DNA from: Ardenticatenaceae bacterium
GTDB taxonomy: Bacteria; Chloroflexota; Anaerolineae; Promineifilales; Promineifilaceae
Assembly: GCA_020634215.1 (NCBI GenBank)
Contig: JACKCD010000073.1
Location: forward strand, 1-20,945
Direction of reading: 5' to 3'
Length of the DNA: 20,945 nucleotides
This document shows, one piece after another, positions 14,714-20,945 of the stretch (its first letter is position 1; each line of letters begins with the position of its first letter). A model generated the notes under the pieces. It had not been told where the DNA came from. It did not search any database and saw nothing but the letters and a program-made list of their open reading frames with translations. A program made the position numbers and the translations under genes.

Positions 14714-14755
14714 CACGCAAAGACGCAAAGATTTCTTCCTTTGCGTCTTTGCGTG
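14714..14755. repeat. 17-bp perfect inverted repeat, family D (murD-ftsW)
   Basis: CACGCAAAGACGCAAAG (14714-14730) and CTTTGCGTCTTTGCGTG (14739-14755) are exact reverse complements around an 8-base loop. The arms are two copies of an 8-base unit (ACGCAAAG). There is no T run after it, so it is not a typical terminator. Confidence 0.9.
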
Positions 14756-14795
14756 AGAAGTTTTGGTTCTGGCTCGCCCAGATCATGGTGATTCT

Positions 14796-15965
14796 ATGAC
14801 AACTGTGAACCCCATCCGCCAACGCACTACCCGTGTCCATCCTGGGCTAAAGTTCTACTTCGACTATTGGCTGCTGCTGGCTGTTGCTGGTCTGGTCATC
14901 ATTGGGTTGCTCACCGTCTACTCCACCACCTTCGACCTGGGTACGCTGGCAAAAGACGATGCCACTTTTTACATCAAACGGCAGCTCTGGGCATTAGTGC
15001 TGGGCATTGGGGCGGTCATCATCCTCATGCAGTTCGATTACCACGTCCTGCGCCGCTTCTCCGTCCCCATGCTATTCATCACCCTCTTTGCCCTGCTCGC
15101 CATTCTCTTTTTTAGCGAAGCTATTTTCGGGGCGCAACGTGGCGTGTACGAAGGCTCCTACCAACCGTCCGAGGTGGCAAAGCTGGTGACAATTCTCTAC
15201 ATTGCCCACTGGCTATCGAGCAAAGGGGATCGCATCAAGCTCATCACCTACGGCCTTTTTCCCTTTTCCGTCATCGTGGGCGTGGTGTGCGCCCTCATTG
15301 TGCGCCAGCCCGATCTCAGCACAGCGGGGTTAATTGCCCTCGTCAGCTTCACCCTCTTCTTTGTGGCCGGAGCCGATTGGCGGCAGTTTGCCGTGGCGGC
15401 GGGGCTGGGCGGTGCAGTGTTTCTCACCCTGATTTTGACGCTGCCCCACGCCGCTGCCCGCGTCGAAATTTTTACCATTGGGCTGCGTGACCCCGCCCAG
15501 GCAGGGTGGCACGTGCGCCAAACGCTGATTGCCCTAGGGCGCGGCGGCTGGACAGGAGTTGGATTAGGTGAAAGTATCCAAAAATTTGGTGCCTTACCAG
15601 CCGCCCATACCGACGGTGCCTTTGCCATTTTGGCCGAGGAGACGGGGCTACTAGGCGGGCTAATTGTCATTGGGCTGTTTTTGATGATTGTGTGGCGCGG
15701 CATCCGCACGGCGATGCAGGCACGGGATAGTTATGGCTTTTTGCTGGCGCTGGGCATTACCTGCTGGTTGTCGTATCAGGCATTGATGAATATTGCGGTG
15801 ATAACGGCCGTTATTCCCTTCACCGGCATCCCCCTCCCCTTCATCAGCTACGGCGGCTCCTCCCTCGCTATCTCCCTAGTTGGGGCCGGCATCCTGCTCA
15901 ACATCTCCCGCGATGCCGCCCTGAGCAAACGAATGCAGCCACGTAGGAGGGAAAGTAATCAGTAA
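14796..15965 (+). CDS. ftsW: septal peptidoglycan glycosyltransferase FtsW (SEDS family)
   Basis: The protein has 389 residues with about ten membrane helices. Known role: polymerising lipid II into septal glycan with FtsI. Motifs: DYWLLLAVAGLVIIGLLTVYS at the first helix, then YQPSEVAKL, LIVRQPDLSTA, GESIQKFGALPAAHTDGAFA with the conserved HTD...EE region, and IPFTGIPLPFISYGGSS in the last part. Position between murD and murG identifies FtsW rather than RodA. The start is chosen at ATG 14796, with a weak GGTGA ahead; the same frame stays open upstream to TTG 14763, which adds a residue stretch unlike an FtsW N-terminus. The last residues SNQ and the stop are encoded by a heptamer element. 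Confidence 0.94.
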   Translation: MTTVNPIRQRTTRVHPGLKFYFDYWLLLAVAGLVIIGLLTVYSTTFDLGTLAKDDATFYIKRQLWALVLGIGAVIILMQFDYHVLRRFSVPMLFITLFALLAILFFSEAIFGAQRGVYEGSYQPSEVAKLVTILYIAHWLSSKGDRIKLITYGLFPFSVIVGVVCALIVRQPDLSTAGLIALVSFTLFFVAGADWRQFAVAAGLGGAVFLTLILTLPHAAARVEIFTIGLRDPAQAGWHVRQTLIALGRGGWTGVGLGESIQKFGALPAAHTDGAFAILAEETGLLGGLIVIGLFLMIVWRGIRTAMQARDSYGFLLALGITCWLSYQALMNIAVITAVIPFTGIPLPFISYGGSSLAISLVGAGILLNISRDAALSKRMQPRRRESNQ

Positions 15966-16026
15966 TCGGTAATCGGTAATCAGTAGGCTACTGATTACTG
16001 GTCACTGATTACCGATTACCGGTTAC
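15954..16026 (+). repeat. heptamer-repeat palindromic element, family A (ftsW-murG)
   Basis: The left arm is AGTAATC, AGTAATC, GGTAATC, GGTAATC, AGTAGGC. The right arm is TACTGAT, TACTGGT, CACTGAT, TACCGAT, TACCGGT. Ten consecutive units keep exact 7-base phase. It overlaps the ftsW stop (15963-15965) and ends 2 bases before the murG ATG. Confidence 0.9.
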
Positions 16027-16028
16027 GA

Positions 16029-17141
16029 ATGAAAGTACTGGTCTGCGCTGGTGGCACGGGCGGCCACATCTATCCGGCTTTGGCCGCTGTCGCTGGGCTA
16101 AAAAAGCGGGGCGTGCGCCCAGAGGATATTTTGTGGCTGGGCACCACGGGCGCAATGGAAGAAGAGCTAGTACCGCGTGAGGGATTGCGGCTGGCAACAT
16201 TGGCAGGTGGCGCGGTGGTTAGCAGCGTGCCGCTGCCGCAAAGGATCATGAACGTGGGCAAAATTGGCTGGAGCGTTGGCACGGCCAGCAACCACATCCG
16301 CCGTTTTCGCCCCGATGTCATGTTTATGACCGGGGGCTATGCCGCTGCTTCGGCATCGGTGGCAGCGTGGCTGCACCGCCTCCCCATTGGCATCTACCTG
16401 CCCGATGTGGAACCGGGCACCACCATTCGCTTCACCACACCGTTGGCAAGCAAAATTGGCTGCACCAGCGAAGCCTCGCAGGCGTATATTCCGGCCAGCA
16501 AAATGGTGGTCACGGGCTACCCAGTGCGTCCAGAGATGCGGGCGGCCACGCAGATGACCCAAACCGAGGCACTGGCTGCGTTTCAGTTGCTGCCCAACCG
16601 CCCCACCTTGTTTGTCTTTGGCGGCAGCCGAGGAGCGTGGGCCATCAATGAGGCTCTGATCAAGGCTTTGCCACGGCTGCTGGAGCAGGTGCAGGTGATT
16701 CACATTACCGGCACGTTGACGTGGGACAAGGTGAATGAGCAGGCGGCGACACTGCCGGGCAGATTAAGGGCGTATTATCGGCCGTTTGCCTATTTGCATG
16801 AGCAAATGGGGGCGGCTTTTCGGGCGGCTGACCTGGTGCTGGCACGGTCTGGAGCCAGCATGTTGGGCGAATGCCCCGCCTTTGGCTTACCGGCCGTTCT
16901 GGTTCCGCTCACCTTTGCCTGGCGTTACCAAAAGGTCAACGCCGACTATTTGACAGAACGTGGTGCGGCTGTGCAAACAACAGACGAGGCGTTGTCTGAA
17001 GGGCTATACGACATTGTGATGCCGCTTTTGCAGGATGAGGCGCGGCTTGGGCAGATGCGGGCCGCCGCCACTGCGTTGGACAAGCCAGATGCAACTGACC
17101 AGCTGGCGCAAATGATCTTGGATTTAGGAGGGCGTGGATAG
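16029..17141 (+). CDS. murG: UDP-GlcNAc:lipid I N-acetylglucosaminyltransferase MurG
   Basis: The protein has 370 residues. Known role: converting lipid I to lipid II at the inner face of the membrane. The N-terminus MKVLVCAGGTGGHIYPALAA carries the GGTGGH donor/acceptor loop (8-13). VMFMTGGYAAASASVAAW and FGGSRGAWAINEAL follow. The C-terminal domain holds ARSGASMLGECPAFGLPAVLVP and the YQKVNADYL stretch, equivalent to the UDP-GlcNAc-binding region. The overall length is normal. The ATG at 16029 comes straight after a heptamer element with no ribosome site. The CvpA-like gene follows after 21 bases. It has no exact ACGGCCGT copy, only one-base variants. Confidence 0.95.
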   Translation: MKVLVCAGGTGGHIYPALAAVAGLKKRGVRPEDILWLGTTGAMEEELVPREGLRLATLAGGAVVSSVPLPQRIMNVGKIGWSVGTASNHIRRFRPDVMFMTGGYAAASASVAAWLHRLPIGIYLPDVEPGTTIRFTTPLASKIGCTSEASQAYIPASKMVVTGYPVRPEMRAATQMTQTEALAAFQLLPNRPTLFVFGGSRGAWAINEALIKALPRLLEQVQVIHITGTLTWDKVNEQAATLPGRLRAYYRPFAYLHEQMGAAFRAADLVLARSGASMLGECPAFGLPAVLVPLTFAWRYQKVNADYLTERGAAVQTTDEALSEGLYDIVMPLLQDEARLGQMRAAATALDKPDATDQLAQMILDLGGRG

Positions 17142-17162
17142 TTACTATCCCCATCTAGTAGC

Positions 17163-17753
17163 ATGATCAGTTTGGGAACTGTTTTTTGGCTCATGGTCGG
17201 CTTTTTTGCCCTGGTGGGCGTGATGCGCGGCTGGACAAAAGAAGTGGTCGCAACGGCCGGTTTGGTGCTATCGTTGTTTGCCATTAACGCATTCGGCTAC
17301 CAACTCACAACCATCCTGTCCGATATTCCCATTACCGACCAGTTTAACGAGGCGTTGCGCCGCCAGCAATTTTACTATTTGACGACGATTCATCTGACCA
17401 TTGCCTTTTTTAGCTATCAAGGGCCGGCCTTTGCCGGCCGAACCATTGCCGAACGGCTACGGGTGCGCGACAGTCTGCAAGACAAGCTGCTGGGCGGGCT
17501 GGTTGGTGGGCTAAATGGGTATTTGATTGTAGGTACGCTGTGGGGGCTACTGGAATACGTCCACACGGCAACGGGCTGGGTAGCCGTGCCGGGCAATCTG
17601 ACCTATCCCTTTCCCATAGAAACAATCACGCGCCCAACGGCTGCGCTGGCTTTAACCAATTTGATCAGCGATTTGCCGCTGCCATTGCTGGCACCGTATT
17701 TGCCATATCTGGTGGTGATTGTCTTTTTGTTTGTCCTGGTGGTAATGATTTAA
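17163..17753 (+). CDS. CvpA-like membrane protein within the dcw cluster
   Basis: The protein has 196 residues with about four hydrophobic helices (near 5-22, 27-46, 60-80 and 108-130) and a C-terminal one (about 176-195). The N-terminal GWTKEVVATAGLVLSLFAIN and the later LQDKLLGGLVGGLNGYLIVG then GTLWGLLEY match the pattern of the CvpA (colicin V production) family: a RG..KE motif in helix 1-2 and a D/K..LGG..G...G segment. CvpA proteins affect envelope integrity and export, by an unclear mechanism. The position between murG and murC is not the textbook arrangement. Its stop TAA is followed at once by the murC ATG, so it is surely co-transcribed and probably coupled. A cell-wall-related job is inference. 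Confidence 0.7.
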   Translation: MISLGTVFWLMVGFFALVGVMRGWTKEVVATAGLVLSLFAINAFGYQLTTILSDIPITDQFNEALRRQQFYYLTTIHLTIAFFSYQGPAFAGRTIAERLRVRDSLQDKLLGGLVGGLNGYLIVGTLWGLLEYVHTATGWVAVPGNLTYPFPIETITRPTAALALTNLISDLPLPLLAPYLPYLVVIVFLFVLVVMI

Positions 17754-19196
17754 ATGATGATGCAGCAACTACAAACGGCCGTTTTTAAGCTCAAAGCAGG
17801 GATGCATCTCCACATCGTTGGCATTGGCGGGGCAGGGATGTCGGCCATTGCACGGGTGCTGCTGGGGCAAGGGTTTGTGGTGTCGGGGTCGGACAAGGCT
17901 GGTGGGGAAAAAACGGCCGTTTTGCAGCAGCAAGGGGCCACCATCCACCTCGGCCATGAAGCTAGCCACATTGCTGCAGCCGAGGCCGTCATCATCTCCT
18001 CTGCCATTCCCGCAAGCAACCCCGAAGTGGCGGCGGCGCGAGCAACGGGCGTGCCGGTACTCAAACGAGCCGACTTTTTGGGGCATTTGATGGCCGACAA
18101 GGTGGGCATCGCCGTAGCCGGGTCGCATGGGAAGACGACAACGACGGGGATGATTGCCCAGATTTTGCTGGAGGCCGAGCTTGATCCGACGGTGATTGTG
18201 GGGGGTGATTTGCCGCTGCTGGGTGGAAACGGCCGTTCTGGTGACGGGGCTTACTTTGTGGTTGAAGCCGACGAATATGACCGGATGTTTTTGGGGCTGC
18301 GGCCAGAAATGGGCATCATTACCAACATTGAACACGATCACCCCGACATTTACCCGACGGCGGCTGATTATTGGCAGGCGTTTGCTGATTTTGCCGGGCT
18401 GCTGCCGGAAAACGGCCGTTTAATCGTTTGTGGCGATGACCCCGGCGTGGCGCACCTGCTGCGCGATCTTAACCTGCCCAACGTCGAAATTACCAGCTAC
18501 GGCGTTCAGGAAAGCGAGCAGCACCATGCTCGCTACCAATTCCAGGCGTTGGATTGCCGCCCCAACCCGCTGGGCGGCAGCGACTTTTTGGTGGAACAGG
18601 ATGGGCAGGTGCTGGGGCTGGTGCGGCTACAGGTGCCGGGGCTGCACAATGTGCGTAACGCCCTGGCAGCTATCATTGTTGGCACCGATTTGGAAATTGA
18701 GTTTGACCTTATTTGCCGGGCGCTGCTGGCCTTTGGCGGTGTGGGTCGCCGCTTCCAACTGCTGGGCGAGGCCAACGGGGTGACGGTGATTGATGATTAC
18801 GCCCACCACCCCACCGAAATTCGGGCGACGCTGGCGGCGGCGCGGCAGCGGTATCCGGGGCGGCGGCTGTGGGCGGTGTGGCAGCCCCACACCTATAGCC
18901 GCACAAAGCTGCTGCTCAAAGCGTTTCGCCGCAGCTTTGCCGAGGCTGACCGAGTGGTGGCATTGGACATTTACCGCAGCCGGGAGCAGGAGACGCTGGG
19001 GATGGACACGGCGCAGGTGGTGGCAAAGATGCGGCATCCGTATGTGGTGCATATTGGGGAGAAGGAAACGGCCGTTTCCTACCTCCTGCAACACATCCAG
19101 CCCGGCGATGTGGTGCTGACGCTGGGGGCGGGGGATGGTGATTTGGTAGGGAAGTGGCTTTTGGAGAAATTGTCGTCAGTAATCGGTAATCGGTAA
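17754..19196 (+). CDS. murC: UDP-N-acetylmuramate-L-alanine ligase MurC
   Basis: The protein has 480 residues. Known role: ATP-dependent addition of L-alanine to UDP-MurNAc, the first amino-acid step. The Rossmann start HIVGIGGAGMSAIARVLL (20-37) is typical. The P-loop is VAGSHGKTTTTGM (121-133), then VVEADEYDRMFL, ITNIEHDHPDIYP and DDYAHHPTEIRATLAAAR, all diagnostic of MurC. The start is ambiguous: three ATGs in a row (17754, 17757, 17760) directly after the CvpA-like stop, or ATG 17802 just ahead of the conserved region. It carries five ACGGCCGT copies, the highest number among these genes. The last residues SVIGNR and the stop derive from a heptamer element. Confidence 0.96.
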   Translation: MMMQQLQTAVFKLKAGMHLHIVGIGGAGMSAIARVLLGQGFVVSGSDKAGGEKTAVLQQQGATIHLGHEASHIAAAEAVIISSAIPASNPEVAAARATGVPVLKRADFLGHLMADKVGIAVAGSHGKTTTTGMIAQILLEAELDPTVIVGGDLPLLGGNGRSGDGAYFVVEADEYDRMFLGLRPEMGIITNIEHDHPDIYPTAADYWQAFADFAGLLPENGRLIVCGDDPGVAHLLRDLNLPNVEITSYGVQESEQHHARYQFQALDCRPNPLGGSDFLVEQDGQVLGLVRLQVPGLHNVRNALAAIIVGTDLEIEFDLICRALLAFGGVGRRFQLLGEANGVTVIDDYAHHPTEIRATLAAARQRYPGRRLWAVWQPHTYSRTKLLLKAFRRSFAEADRVVALDIYRSREQETLGMDTAQVVAKMRHPYVVHIGEKETAVSYLLQHIQPGDVVLTLGAGDGDLVGKWLLEKLSSVIGNR

Positions 19197-19240
19197 TCAG
19201 TGACCAGTACTGATTACCGATTACCGATTACCGATTACTG
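19176..19240 (+). repeat. heptamer-repeat palindromic element, family A (murC-murB)
   Basis: The left arm is GTCAGTA, ATCGGTA, ATCGGTA, ATCAGTG. The right arm is CTGATTA, CCGATTA, CCGATTA, CCGATTA, CTGAAC. Phase is kept at 7 bases. It codes for the end of MurC, includes its stop, and ends about 10 bases before the murB ATG. Confidence 0.9.
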
Positions 19241-19249
19241 AACAAAAAG

Positions 19250-20209
19250 ATGAGTTTACCAACAACGGTGCGGGAACGGCGGTACCAACAATACCGCGAT
19301 ATTTTTGGCGAACAGTTTCAGGTGAATGTGCCGCTGGCAAAGCACACCTCGGCGCGGGTGGGCGGGCCGGCCGAAATGCTAGTGACGGTTCGCAGTGGGA
19401 TGGAGCTACAAACGGCCGTTGAGTTGGCCTACAGCCAGCGCATCCCCTACTTTGTCCTCGGCGGCGGCTCCAACATTTTGGTGGCCGATGCCGGGGTTGA
19501 AGGGCTGGTCATTCTCAACCGCGCTCGGCAGGTCAGCTTTCGCCACACCGGCTTTAGCGTCATCTGCACCGCCGAATCTGGCACCAACCTCTCTTCGCTG
19601 GCGCGGCAGTGCATTTCCAAGGGGCTGGGCGGGCTAGAATGGGCCATCAGCGTGCCTGGCACCGTCGGCGGGGCGGTTTTTGGCAACGCCGGGGCGCACG
19701 GTGGCGACATGAAGAGCAACCTACGGGCGGCACTCATTTGGGAACCGGGCATTGGGGCGCGGATGTACAGCGTGGACGAGCTGCAATTGAGCTACCGCGA
19801 AAGCCTGCTGAAGCGGGAAAAAGAGCGGCGGCTGTCGCGGCGCACCGTCATTGCCGCCGAGCTTGAGCTACAGCCGGAGTCCATTGAAGTGCTGACGGCG
19901 CGAGCCAACGGCTTTACGGCGCACCGCAAGGAGACGCAGCCCGGCGGGGCCAGCATGGGTTCGATGTTTAAGAACCCGGAAAATTATTATGCGGGCTATT
20001 TGATTGAAACGGCCGGCTTGAAGGGGCTGACCGTTGGTGGGGCGAAAATTTCGGAAAAGCACGCCAACTTCTTTGTCAACGACGGGGACGCGACGGCTGA
20101 AGATGTGCGCTCGCTCATTGCCGAGGCGTGGAACACGGTGCGCGAGCAGTTTGGTGTGGAGATGGCGTTGGAAGTGGAGTTGGTTGGTAATTGGGAGTTT
20201 GTTCAGTAA
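19250..20209 (+). CDS. murB: UDP-N-acetylenolpyruvoylglucosamine reductase MurB
   Basis: The protein has 319 residues, the size of the shorter (type II-like) MurB enzymes. Known role: FAD- and NADPH-dependent reduction of UDP-GlcNAc-enolpyruvate to UDP-MurNAc. Motifs: LAKHTSARVGGPAEML at the N-terminus, YFVLGGGSNILVAD (FAD pyrophosphate loop), GLEWAISVPGTVGGAVFGNA then GAHGGDM, YRESLLK, the active-site segment GASMGSMFKNP containing the serine proton donor, and GAKISEKHANFFVN. The ATG at 19250 is preceded only by AAAAAG and the heptamer element. The stop codon lies inside the next heptamer element. Confidence 0.96.
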   Translation: MSLPTTVRERRYQQYRDIFGEQFQVNVPLAKHTSARVGGPAEMLVTVRSGMELQTAVELAYSQRIPYFVLGGGSNILVADAGVEGLVILNRARQVSFRHTGFSVICTAESGTNLSSLARQCISKGLGGLEWAISVPGTVGGAVFGNAGAHGGDMKSNLRAALIWEPGIGARMYSVDELQLSYRESLLKREKERRLSRRTVIAAELELQPESIEVLTARANGFTAHRKETQPGGASMGSMFKNPENYYAGYLIETAGLKGLTVGGAKISEKHANFFVNDGDATAEDVRSLIAEAWNTVREQFGVEMALEVELVGNWEFVQ

Positions 20210-20275
20210 ACAGTAATCAGTCATCGGTAATCAGTAGGAAAACTGATTACCGATGACTGGTCACTGATGACTGAG
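20204..20275 (+). repeat. heptamer-repeat palindromic element, family A (murB-ddl)
   Basis: The left units are AGTAAAC, AGTAATC, AGTCATC, GGTAATC, AGTAGGA. The right units are ACTGATT, ACCGATG, ACTGGTC, ACTGATG, ACTGAGT. It covers the murB stop (20207-20209) and ends 8 bases before the ddl ATG. Confidence 0.88.
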
Positions 20276-20283
20276 TGCTAAAT

Positions 20284-20945
20284 ATGGCAAATCAGAATCA
20301 AGAGCGCAAAATTAAAGTTGGCATCCTCTTCGGCGGCCGTTCGGGGGAGCATGAGGTGTCGCTGCGGTCGGCGGCATCAGTGATGGCGGCGTTGGATCGG
20401 GAGAAGTATGAGGTGGTGCCGATTGGGATTACGAAAAACGGCCGTTGGCTGACGGGTGACGCGATGGCGGCACTGACCTCTGGCAGCACCGCTTCCCACC
20501 CAGCCACCCTGCTGCCCGACCCGCAATCCACCGCCCTGCTGCAGCTTTCCGATGACGCGGCCGGTTCCCCCTCCCTCTCCACCGTCACCGAACTGGACGT
20601 GGTTTTTCCGGTGCTACACGGCACCTATGGGGAAGATGGCACGGTGCAAGGGCTGCTGGAGCTTGCCAACATCCCCTATGTGGGGGCTGGCGTGGTGGGG
20701 TCGGCGGTGGGCATGGACAAGGCGATTTTTAAAAGCGTGATGGCGGCGCACGGGATACCGATTTTGCCCTGGCGACTCTATACAGGTCGCAGCATAGCCA
20801 GCAACCTGGACAAGGTAGTGGCTGACGTTGAAGCCAATCTGACCTACCCAGTCTTCACCAAACCGGCCAACCTCGGCTCTAGTGTGGGCATTCAAAAGTG
20901 CAGCAGCCGGGATGAACTGCGGGTGGGGCTGGCTGAGGCGGCGCG
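20284..20945 (+). CDS. ddl: D-alanine-D-alanine ligase, 3' end cut by the window edge
   Basis: The frame is open from ATG 20284 to the window end (220 codons). Known role: ATP-dependent joining of two D-alanines, the substrate of MurF. Motifs: VGILFGGRSGEHEVSLRSA at the N-terminus, then VVFPVLHGTYGEDGTVQGLL, the NIPYVGAGVVGSAVGMDKAI segment with the DK of the ATP-grasp entry, and VFTKPANLGSSVGI. The C-terminal metal-binding part lies outside the window. An insertion rich in Ser/Pro/Thr (about residues 61-100) separates the first two motifs, as in many longer Ddl proteins. No clear ribosome site is visible; the start follows a heptamer element. Position after murB fits the normal cluster order. 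Confidence 0.95.
   Translation, partial: MANQNQERKIKVGILFGGRSGEHEVSLRSAASVMAALDREKYEVVPIGITKNGRWLTGDAMAALTSGSTASHPATLLPDPQSTALLQLSDDAAGSPSLSTVTELDVVFPVLHGTYGEDGTVQGLLELANIPYVGAGVVGSAVGMDKAIFKSVMAAHGIPILPWRLYTGRSIASNLDKVVADVEANLTYPVFTKPANLGSSVGIQKCSSRDELRVGLAEAA

Larger units (their letters stand above)
513..20445. repeat. dispersed ACGGCCGT palindrome, HIP1-like, about 37 copies
   Basis: Copies were read by eye, starting at 513, 750, 1125, 1221, 2016, 2157, 2886, 3896, 4049, 4858, 5544, 5940, 6245, 6871, 7061, 7265, 7707, 7766, 7855, 8554, 9884, 10040, 11366, 11787, 12506, 12710, 13656, 14124, 14559, 15804, 17775, 17913, 18229, 18412, 19068, 19412 and 20438. About 11 extend to AAACGGCCGTTT. 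Within genes they read Thr-Ala-Val (25), Asn/Asp-Gly-Arg (7) or Arg-Pro-Phe/Leu (3). Two are non-coding. Random expectation for one 8-mer in this length is about 0.3. Confidence 0.95.

Noticed and set aside
14099..14791. Plus-strand open frame of 230 codons in murD
   Set aside because: It is out of frame with murD, rich in Arg/Gly/His, and runs across the family D repeat; no domain is visible.
14763..14795. Upstream TTG start for ftsW
   Set aside because: It adds residues unlike other FtsW proteins and lies directly behind the repeat; ATG 14796 gives a normal N-terminus.
7125..20275. Intergenic repeats as a CRISPR array
   Set aside because: The units are 7 bases, tandem without unique spacers, arranged as inverted arms and scattered over many junctions; no cas genes are present.

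Overview
This window carries most of a dcw (division and cell wall) cluster from a bacterium that is probably a member of the Chloroflexota, of the Anaerolineae/Caldilineae/Ardenticatenia type. That placement is inference. It rests on the mraZ-rsmH-ftsL-ftsI-murF-mraY-murD-ftsW-murG-murC-murB-ddl order, a tandem death-like (effector-associated) domain protein, GC-rich genes with AT-richer accessory genes, and heavy use of short dispersed palindromes and heptamer repeats. No rRNA or tRNA is present to confirm it.

Layout. Positions 1-611 (minus): 5' part of a class I-like PPK2 polyphosphate kinase, cut by the window edge. 780-2411: murJ, the lipid II flippase. 2517-3206: a membrane-anchored FHA protein. 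3223-3648 (minus): a small YkvA/DUF1232-type membrane protein sharing a bidirectional terminator with the FHA gene. 3791-4630: a membrane protein with two C-terminal death-like domains. 4906-5220 (minus): a small coiled-coil protein. 5366-6421 (minus): an M42 metallo-aminopeptidase. The dcw operon runs on the plus strand from 6701 to the right edge. Its control region holds a -10 element, a four-repeat MraZ operator with 10-bp spacing, and a perfect palindrome with a GAAC-N4-GTTC core that resembles a LexA box.

The operon supplies peptidoglycan precursor enzymes (MurF, MraY, MurD, MurG, MurC, MurB, Ddl), the septal synthase pair (FtsW and the class B PBP FtsI), an FtsL-like divisome protein, the 16S rRNA methyltransferase RsmH and the regulator MraZ. 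MurJ lies just upstream. Two features depart from the usual order. The murE slot between ftsI and murF holds instead a small four-helix-bundle gene of the 23S-rRNA intervening-sequence family. A CvpA-like membrane protein gene sits between murG and murC.

Two repeat systems cover the whole window. First, the palindrome ACGGCCGT (often AAACGGCCGTTT) occurs about 37 times by my reading, where about 0.3 would be expected by chance; 35 copies are inside genes, mostly read as Thr-Ala-Val. It resembles the cyanobacterial HIP1 palindrome in behaviour but not in sequence. Second, nearly every non-overlapping gene junction holds a palindromic element whose arms are runs of 7-nt units. Several unrelated sequence families share this design. 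These elements often provide the stop codon and last residues of the upstream gene and end a few bases before the next start codon. The four-helix-bundle gene lies between what look like the two halves of one such element.
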